A stretch of 30,019 nt of DNA from Tritrichomonas musculus (Eukaryota; Parabasalia; Tritrichomonadida; Tritrichomonadidae). Within the stretch, counting starts at the first letter, position 1, and each line of letters begins with the position of its first letter. Position numbers and translations under genes: made by a program. This document shows, piece by piece, positions 1 through 8,000 of this stretch. Below the pieces are notes generated by a model that did not search any database, was not told the origin of the DNA, and saw only the letters and a program-made list of their open reading frames with translations. Where the stretch lies: contig JAPFFF010000229.1 in the NCBI GenBank assembly GCA_039105265.1, forward strand, positions 1-30,019, in the 5' to 3' direction.

Positions 1-851
1 ATACAAGGAGCTGAACTATTAAGAATTGGTTGTCCAGAAGAGACAATAAGCTGACCTCTAGGCACCAGGGCACCAATAACAGGACCATTATCTGGCTTGT
101 AAAATAAAGGAGCAAACTTAAAGAGAACCGGGTCACATGTAACAATAATCCATTGTGGATTAGTAGAACCGTCGTTAGCGACGGGGTTGTAATGAACACC
201 AGCAAGTAATAGAATTTCAATGCCAGTAGGTCTTTTCGGAGAAGAATCGCTATTATTCGAGATAAGATCAGAATCATGTTCATCTGCTGAATCTGAGAAG
301 CCTGCAGAAGGGGAATGAGGACTGAGAAGATTCGATTGAGGCGAAGGAGAATTGGTAATTGTATTAGCGCTATTTGAAATATTCGATGTATGCGCAGAAT
401 CAACTAAGTCGTTAGTAGGTGAAGTATGATTTGCGGGAATAGATGAAGAGCACATAGGCGGAGCGAAATTGTTAAAAGGCTGAGACCTTCTGCCCAAATT
501 CAAAAGTGAGCATTTGTTAGTGCGTTTCCGGTGCGAAAGATCGTAATGGTCGTATTCTACGCCTTCAGAAGGTTCGGAATAAGGGGTAGAATCGACCAAT
601 TGAAGACCTCGCTGATCAAGATATAATTGCATATCTTGGAGATGAGAGCATTTTGGGTCAGGATGCGGACAATTACGATTGTAATCACTAGAAATTGAGT
701 TTTGATTAGGTAAATTTTGATTTGAGTTGAGGTTGTCAGAATAATTTTGATTATTAAAATTTTTGTCAATAATATCTTCGTGGATGGTATCAATGGAATC
801 AGCATAAGGAGCTGATTCCGAATATCTAGTTCTTGTTGGTAAAAACATCAT
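1..851 (-). CDS. LINE polyprotein A, N-terminal 283 codons (runs off window)
   Basis: The frame is open without a stop from an ATGATG pair at 851-846 to the window edge. I chose the upstream ATG because the T run and junction motif lie only about 20 nt before it. The first residues (MMFLPTRTRYSESAP) align with the starts of B (MLFCTTKPRFSELAL) and C (MLIYPTKSRFLESAE). Residues 1-200 are rich in Ser, Asn, Asp and Pro and look disordered. From about residue 208 comes the domain shared with B and C, with the signatures GVHYNP, NPQW, TCDP and PRGQLIVSSGQPIL. I know no named family for this domain. By homology the missing part should hold the repeat array, zinc fingers, RT and endonuclease. Whether the full ORF is intact cannot be seen. 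Confidence 0.82.
   Translation of the reverse strand, partial: MMFLPTRTRYSESAPYADSIDTIHEDIIDKNFNNQNYSDNLNSNQNLPNQNSISSDYNRNCPHPDPKCSHLQDMQLYLDQRGLQLVDSTPYSEPSEGVEYDHYDLSHRKRTNKCSLLNLGRRSQPFNNFAPPMCSSSIPANHTSPTNDLVDSAHTSNISNSANTITNSPSPQSNLLSPHSPSAGFSDSADEHDSDLISNNSDSSPKRPTGIEILLLAGVHYNPVANDGSTNPQWIIVTCDPVLFKFAPLFYKPDNGPVIGALVPRGQLIVSSGQPILNSSAPC
795..819 (-). other. Conserved 5' hairpin, unit A
   Basis: GGAATCAGC (795-803) pairs perfectly with GCTGATTCC (811-819) around a 7-nt loop, inside codons 12-19 of the ORF. Equivalent hairpins lie at the same distance from the 5' end in units B and C. The block is also recognisable near the 5' end of the non-coding S and L units. The pairing is visible directly; a role as an RNA signal is inference. 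Confidence 0.55.
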
Positions 852-873
852 ATTTGCAATTCGAAAAAAAAAT

Positions 874-887
874 CTCCTCCCGTGTGG
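874..887 (-). repeat. Unit-junction motif (first of 12 copies)
   Basis: The minus-strand sequence CCACACGGGAGGAG marks every unit boundary. Further copies start at 1960, 9135, 10012, 10890, 11768, 12646, 13523, 14596, 24772, 25644 and 26506. Upstream on the minus strand there is always AATAAAC at a distance of 3-8 nt. Downstream there is always a run of T, in most copies after one A. The AATAAA plus U-rich layout would suit a polyadenylation site for each unit. The motif could equally be a duplicated target site or a 3' end recognised by the RT. It does not match any rRNA, tRNA or spliced-leader sequence that I know. Confidence 0.85.
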
Positions 888-1287
888 TTTAAATGTTTAT
901 TAAATGTTGAATAATTTAAGAGTTTTGCGATTAAGCAATTTAATAAGTAAAAGCTAGGCATAAGCTTTAAGAAAAAAAGGGAAATAAAAGGGAACAGAAT
1001 AAAACTTGAAGTTAAAAGGTCCAAAAAGACTTCAAGTAATGAGTCAGACTTGGAATAAACGGTCGCCAAAAAAGATCATTGAGCAACACAGATCATTCTG
1101 AGGACGGGTTGTGTTACAAACCAGCGATGGTTTCCGAGTCTGATGTAAAACAACTCGTCTAAAGAACAAAGAACTTGAAACAATGTAACAATGTAACTGA
1201 GGATATCAGATTGAGATCTGAAAATGAGGAACATTGAGTAACGGATAAAACAATTGAACAAGAACTTAAATGAGAGAACGAACGGGC

Positions 1288-1488
1288 TCATTGAGCGCCC
1301 TTCAGTAGAGTCACGCGACATGTGTCAGGCAGCATCTTGCGGAGATCCTTTACCGTAGACGCTTGTTGACTGCTGTCTTTTGATTCTTTCATCAAGGCAG
1401 TGTGATCATTGAAATCACAAGCAGACTCACTGAAAGATGACTCCATATATAAAAATGAATAAACTAAAAGAGTAAAAATAAGTAGCAA
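1288..1488 (-). CDS. Possible small protein of L unit (66 aa, or 52 aa from inner Met)
   Basis: Reading from 1488 gives 66 codons. An inner ATG at 1446-1444 would give a 52-residue soluble, charged peptide beginning MESSFSESACDFND and ending VTLLKGAQ. The first 14 residues of the longer form are hydrophobic (MLLIFTLLVYSFLY). The ORF is unchanged in L2, although the two L units differ at many places elsewhere. I recognise no family, and short ORFs arise by chance. An alternative is that the conserved block works as RNA. Confidence 0.3.
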   Translation of the reverse strand: MLLIFTLLVYSFLYMESSFSESACDFNDHTALMKESKDSSQQASTVKDLRKMLPDTCRVTLLKGAQ

Positions 1489-1492
1489 TTTA

Positions 1493-1626
1493 CTTCGATC
1501 TGTCCGTGAGAATCGTCTTCATACTGTATAACGCCTTGTAGATTTGAGAATATTGAGAGAGATTGTAAAATGAGAATGGAGTCACGAAAAGTGGGAAACC
1601 GAGGGAACAGAAAGGCGCGATCGAAG
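1493..1626 (-). other. Conserved stem with variable loop, unit L1
   Basis: CTTCGATC (1493-1500) is the exact inverse complement of GATCGAAG (1619-1626), enclosing 118 nt. The same pair occurs at the same relative place in every S and L unit, while the enclosed sequence differs strongly between types. This suggests a maintained long-range stem. The role is unknown. Confidence 0.45.
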
Positions 1627-1959
1627 GAAACTGGAATAAACGAAGTGAAAAGGAAGAGTATAATATCATTAGAGTAAGTTTTGAGAGGTATATTTGAAAT
1701 TGCATATAACTGATTGAGTATGAGATATAACGTTAAGAGCTGATATTGATAATATGAGATAAGAAACAACAGTATAATATTGTGGTAAGTCCAGTGGTCG
1801 GACTTAGTGAGGTGACCCTACATATAATTGAAATCAGTTTGGAAAATTCGGACGAAACAACGATCTGAGGGCACCATACGAATCAGCTCAGTTCACTGAT
1901 TACGAATATCTAGTTATTGCCTGTGTAAACCTCGAAAATAAAAATGAAAAAAAAAAAAA

Positions 1960-2084
1960 CTCCTCCCGTGTGGTAAATTCGTTTATTAATCATTAGAGTA
2001 AGTATAAAATACTAATAAACGAGAGTGATGATTCACTCACAATAAAATAAAAGGGGCGGGCCCCAATAAAAAAAAAAAATCTGC
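1960..2084 (-). promoter_or_regulatory. 3' UTR of unit B with hairpins and polyadenylation signal
   Basis: In minus-strand order after the TAG stop this region holds a T run, a GC hairpin (GGGG/CCCC, 2053-2064), a 6-bp hairpin with a 4-nt loop (GAGTGA 2023-2028, TCACTC 2033-2038), and a perfect 9-bp inverted repeat (CGTTTATTA 1980-1988, TAATAAACG 2013-2021). AATAAAC (1981-1987) and the junction motif (1960-1973) follow. R2-type RTs recognise folded 3' UTR RNA, so this is a candidate recognition region. The function is inferred from the family. Confidence 0.6.
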
Positions 2085-5000
2085 CTAAAATTCAGAAGAG
2101 GAGTGTTGGACTCCCTCCTCTTCGGTAGCGGAGGCAGGGTCGGCACCTTGAGTTTGGTTCCATAGTGGGGTGGTGCCTGGATTTTCCAGTACGTCAGTTT
2201 CATCATCAGTAGTGTCAAGCTCAGACGGGGGCCCCGACCTGTCAACATCCGCACTTGCATCAATGAGATCCCGCCATTCTTCGTCGTCCAGGATGTTGAC
2301 AGAGTTGTACTCATCGTCTGCGGACTCCCCGTCGGTAACATTGGAGCTAGTATCATTGAGATCATTAGAATCATCGTCACCATCAGTATCAAGAACATTA
2401 ACATTTTCAACATCGTTATCATAATCGTTACCATTATCGTTATCTTTATCTTCATCTTCATTGTTGTCGTTAACCCTCTTCTTAATCTTAGTATCAATGT
2501 ACAATATCATAGATTCCCGTAAAGCGGCTGCTACCATCCTCCCTGCAAGTTTGAGTGCGTCTTTGGTCGTGACTGTCACTTTCTTGAGTTCATTGATGGT
2601 GTCATCGGGTATTGCACCGAGGGAGGAGACAATGAACACAAATAGCGACACATTGCAGTTCAACTGGTTTTTGCAATCATCGACAAGCTTCTGGTATTTG
2701 TTCAACTTCTCTCTGCGTCGTATGACTAAGGTGGATTCATCATCATCGCCAGATAACATTCCGTATGGGATGGTGAATTCAGCTATCTTCAGCTGGTCAC
2801 CGTCCCACCACCATACATCTGGTCTGAGAGAAGCAGAGTCACCAGTGATGTGTTCGTTGCTGCGTCCACGAACACTTTGGTTACAATGCACGATGACTCT
2901 CTTCTTTTCGGTAAGGTACTTGCAAAGTACCTTGACAACTTCGTCGTGTCTCTTTGTGAATTTGTGTTTGCACCGCTTGCACCCGTTTAAGATGTGATTG
3001 AGAGTTTCAATCTGTCCACAACGAGTGCAACGGTTACTCATTTGAGGGTTTCTGTGAGCAGCAAGTGATGCTGTCATGAGCGTATTCGTACGTGCTTTGA
3101 TAGCGAATCTGACAACAGAGTCCGCCATCAAAGCATTGGGCTTCATGAAGTAGTTACTCAATGGTGAGTTTTTCAATGTCGTGAATGTATGTCCTCTCAT
3201 CTTATGCAGACAAAGATCTGAATAGTAACGGTCACTCATGACTTTCATGATGTGTTTAACAACATTAGAGGTGTTAACATCATATGTGACATTACTATTC
3301 AGATCTTTGAGCGTAAACATATCATCTTTGAGTATCAGACCCATGTTAGCGTCGTGCAAAGCTTTAACACATCGGGCTAAGATGTTCGACGTCCCGCGGT
3401 TACGCTTTGCATCTAACGCACCATTGTCTTTAACTTTCAGGTGCAAGAACGGTGAAGTCAAGTCGATGGTAGCATCCCTGAAGATGATCTCGGCTTCATC
3501 AGAAGCCTTGACCATATCACGGATGCTTTTATCGTTAGACTCCATCAAAGCAATGTAGAGTCTGATAGTGAGAGCTTTCTGGCGATCAGTGAGTTTCTGT
3601 ATGTAAAGACCGCCATCGTTTTTCGTCGTGTAGAACCAGGCGGCTGGAATACCAGCAGCACCGATCATTTTGGACAGCCTGCCCCGAATGAGTTCATCTA
3701 AGCGACTGAGGCAATTTGTCGGTGCTGTGTTCGCCATCAGTTCGTAGTCAATCTTGGGAATCACGAACCGTTTGATGGCGTCAACCGCTTGTGTGAACCG
3801 AAGAGCGCTGCTAGTAATTCGAATGACGTCCTTCGTCATGTCTTCGATTCGCCGAAAAACGTGATGTTTACGCTGTGAAGATTTGCACGCGATTGGAAGT
3901 CCGAGATACGTTGTATTGTTCTGAATGCTGATGTTATCAATACGTCCTCCAGCAATGGTGAAGTTGTCGTTCAACACACTGCGAGAACCATTGTGAGCAA
4001 TGTATGTGAAAGCGTGGCACTTCTTGCAGTTGATCTTCATGTCGCCAGCATAACTGCAGAAGTGCTCCACGACCGAAAGCAAGTTCTTCATCCCGACTTC
4101 CGAGTCCGAGAACACGATTATGTCATCGGCGTAAGCTTGAACAGTTGTCGCTGAGTCCAACCAATGATAACCGTCCTCCTTGCAAGCGTTCAACCGCGCG
4201 AGGAGAGGTTCGATACAAATGTTGAATAACGTCGGACTCAGCGGACAACCTTGCTTGACGCCTTTGCGAAAACAGATAGAATTAGATCGTCTGTTGTTGC
4301 TGATGATCTTTGTCGAAGAGTCTCTGTACGAATTAATAATCGTTTTAACAAAAGAAAGATCAAAGCCAATGTCTGTAAGATTCTTTTTAATAAGTTTATG
4401 TGGTACGGAACCAAATGCATCAGAAAAGTCGATCGTCGTGATGTAGAGTGACTTTTGGTTCCGTGCAGCATCGTGTATCATCTCATCAACCACAGTTGCA
4501 TGCTCAGCCGCTCCAGCTGGAATACGCATGAATCCTTTCTGACTCGGTGATATGAACCTATGTTTTGAATTCAGCGTTTGAAGCGAGCGGCTGATGTGAC
4601 ACATCAGCATCCGATAAATCGTCGGAGTGATGGTGATAGGACGCCACGAATGTGCGTCGTCAGGGTCTCCTTTCTTAAACAACATGACGGTTTTGTTCAT
4701 TTTCAACACCTCCGGAAAGAGACCCGTGTCAAGCATGCAACACAACACATTCTTGATGATCGTCGCCGTGACACTCCCGCCAACCTTCCACACACCATTT
4801 GAAATGCCGTCGCATCCGACGGCAGACAGATTGGATCTCGATCTAACCGCTTTGAGAATAGCTTCTTCGTTGAGGATGAGTGATTTGAGTTCATCAGAAT
4901 TATTCGATGAAATTCTGCGCTGAAGAGTGTAAACACCATCTGGGTCATCCCCGAGAGCAGCAGCATCGCTCCACGAGGACCCGTACACGTTCTCGAAATC

Positions 5001-8000
5001 TTCGACTGGGACGACACATTCCGGTGTGTCGTCGTTCAACACGAACCAGTCGAGTGTACGTTTGGCGTCTTCCGCGTAGAATTTCTGAAGGAACTTCTTG
5101 TAGCCAAGCGAGGAAGGAGAGTTGTTGAGAATCTCCAATTCCTCTAGCTTGGCACGTATGAATTTCATCCTTTCATCGTAATGCTCATCGTAAATCAAAC
5201 CGTCAATTGAGTCCAAGTCACCACTCCCAAGAAGTTGAGAGAACTCCAAAGGAGCCTGTGACAGAAAGCGAACAAGCTTCTCTTTGATGTCTGCGATGAC
5301 ATTACGTTGAGGTTGATCGAGATCTTCATCAGTGATGTGAATGCGGGAATGCAGGAGTTCAATACCAGCGATGAATTTGGAGGCCGACTTCATCTGAATC
5401 GGTGTCTCCAACGAATGCGGGCGACGAATCTTATCTGAACCTCTCCGTGCCGAACGAACGAACTTCCTAATCGACTTCCGTAGAATGAGAATGATTTTCG
5501 AAATCATCCCTTCGCAGAGAAGCATTCGGCTGCTCTTTTCCAAAGAGTCAGAGAGGTTAATAGCTTCATTATACCAATTGAGAACATCCTTGACTTCACT
5601 GTTAAACACTTCTTCGAACTTTTTCCTGTGCTTCGCTAAACGGTCACCCCACAGCTTCGGGAGGTGCACGAAATCATCATCTTCCTTCATGCACCTCGAC
5701 TTCCAATTCTCAGCTTTGGACAGGCAACTCTCAATGTCCACGATCGAAGCTGACGCTGGGTGAGCCGGATGTTCATCAATTGTGTGAGTATCTTCTTCGC
5801 TAGATGAAGAGACTGAATGCAAGTGCGCCTCAGGCAGTCTCTCGTTGGCAGGTATGAACCCAGCCTGTCGTCTCCGTCTGCGTGAGTCTTCCCCGCGACG
5901 ACGATCTTCCATCACTTGGAGATCCACCGATTCGTCTGCCCGAGGTTGCACTGGCATCTGTCTCTCATCATTTTGAGTGACTCTGTTCTCACTCCTCACA
6001 ATCTTGATTCTCTCCAGGTCAGTGTTGGCTTCACGAATTTCATCGTCATCGGTTTCAGGCGAAAGCCAATTAACGGATATACTGATGTCGATTGCCTGAA
6101 CCCGATGACCTTCAACATTGGCCTGGGGATGTGATCTGTTGGTATGCTGTTTGACTGTAGCTTTGTCTCTACCAACGAAGTCCTTGCATTTCATGCACAA
6201 GGAACCGTGCAGGTCATGGTAAACATCGCTAGCCACAAGTAATTTTCGATGTTTCTTAGCGTGCAGAATGCTCATCGCCCAGAAGACACCAACTTCACGT
6301 TTAAGCGCTTCCATGTCCTGGTGCGATGAGCCCATGTGGCTGCTCAATGAGTTCGCTCTGCTGACCAAGTAGTCGCAGTCGCTGCACGGACAAACGTGAA
6401 TGGTACGATAGTGAAAAGCGTCAGGCGGAAGGTGAGGTGAATCGATCTTCCACCTCAGCTTCCTGCCGACAATGTACTCGAACGCCGCTTGCTCCAGAGG
6501 AATGTTATTCGTCGTGTGCGTCGATTTGAGGTGAAAAGACAAGGACGCACATGTGGGAAACGTTTTGTCGCAGCAAGGGCAGTAAAACTGCCCAACTCCT
6601 AACCATCTGTCTTTCTGATACATGAGGAGAATGATAGGAGTGTCAACGTCGCTAACGTTTGCGAATGGTGAAGTGTCGATGTTTGCCACCTGCAAGAAAT
6701 CAATGAGAGACTTCATGTCTGTTTTGGTCTTCACACCAGCCAGTTCGCTCACGATCCAATCAATGGAAACATTGTCACCCACAGGTGAAGAAGGATTATC
6801 ATCACTACCACCGTGATTGTCATCATCGGAATGATCAGAGTGTTCAGAGTGAGAATGAGCATCGGTGAACTCTTCAGCACCACTAACAACGCTGCTTGTA
6901 CCAGAAGAGTTACTGGTAGTTTGAGTACCTAAGGAGTTGGTTCGAGATCCGAGGAAATTATTGTTTGAGAATGTGTTAAGCAACGAATGGTTCCCAGAGA
7001 GAGTAAATAGTGGAACCACTTTCTCATTGATCTCGAACACAAACTTAGGTACCTCAATCACTGATGTGAATAATTTCTCCTTCGTGACTACTTGATGATG
7101 ATCGATGTGAGCAGTTGACGTGACAACCCGATCGTCAACGCCAACAGAATGGTGCGTGATGTGAGCCGTTGACGTGACGGTTTGGTTGTCAACGTCAACG
7201 TTGTGGTGAGTGACGTGAGCTGTTGACGCGACAATCTGATTGTCAACGTCAACAGCGTGATGAGCGACGTGAGCTGTTGACTTGACAATCTGATTGTCAA
7301 CGTCAACAGCGTGATGAGCGACGTGAGCTGTTGACTTGACAATCTGATTGTCAACGTCAACAGCGTGATGAGCGACGTGAGCTGTTGACTTGACAATCTG
7401 ATTGTCAACGTCAACAGCGTGATGAGCGACGTGAGCTGTTGACTTGACAATCTGATTGTCAACGTCAACAGCGTGATGAGCGACGTGAGCTGTTGACTTG
7501 ACAGTTTGATTGTCAACGTCAACAGCGTGATGAGCGACGTGAGCTGTTGACTTGACAGTCTGATTGTCAACGTCAACAGCGTGATGAGCGACGTGGGCTG
7601 TTGACCTGACAATCTGATTGTCAACGTCAACAGAATGATTAGCAACGAGGGCTGTTGACTTGACAGTCTGATTGTCAACGTCAACAGAATGATGAGCGAC
7701 GTGGGCTGTTGACTTGACAATCTGATTGTCAACGTCAACAGAATGATTAGCAACGAGGGCTGTTGACTTGACAGTCTGATTGTCAACGTCAACAGAATGA
7801 TGAGCGACGTGGGCTGTTGACTTGACAATCTGATTGTCAACGTCAACATTATGATGTACCACGTGTGCCGTTGACGCGACAATCTGATTGTCGACGTCAA
7901 CGCTATGATGAGCAACATGAGCCATTGACGCGACAACCCGATTGTCGACGTCAACGCTGTGGTGAGCTACATGAGCAGTTGACTCGACAGTCTGGTTGTC

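Larger units (their letters stand above)
1..873 (-). mobile_element. RLE-type LINE, coding unit A (5' part only)
   Basis: This is the 5' end of a third subfamily of coding unit; the rest lies before base 1. On the minus strand it starts with a T run directly after the shared junction motif, and the ORF opens about 20 nt later. Its protein matches units B and C in the first residues and in the conserved N-terminal domain, so it belongs to the same element type. Its sequence is distinct from both, so it is not a recent copy of either. Confidence 0.85.
874..1959 (-). mobile_element. Non-autonomous unit L1 (long type, 1086 bp)
   Basis: The unit is bounded by junction motifs and contains no RT. 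It is nearly identical to L2 (13523-14595) apart from scattered substitutions and a short insertion near 905. Its minus-strand 5' block (about 1871-1919) resembles the start of the big ORFs, with cgaatcagc, ctgatta and cgaatatcta in the same order. Its 3' end has the shared AATAAAC and junction motif. Blocks shared with S units include gtggtcggactt, tataattgaaatcagttt and taacgttaagagctga, so L and S are diverged relatives. A perfect 9-bp inverted repeat (ACTTGAAGT 1004-1012, ACTTCAAGT 1029-1037) lies in the 3' part. Confidence 0.75.

Noticed and set aside
874-900. HDV-like self-cleaving ribozyme at the unit 5' end, as in R2
   Set aside because: The purine-rich GGGAGGAG has no matching pyrimidine strand nearby to form P1, and no nested P2/P3 arrangement could be drawn from the following T-rich sequence.
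2461-2997. Plus-strand ORF of 178 codons opposite the RLE region, repeated in C and D
   Set aside because: It is conserved only because the opposite strand is nearly identical in B, C and D. It has no domain and no start context.
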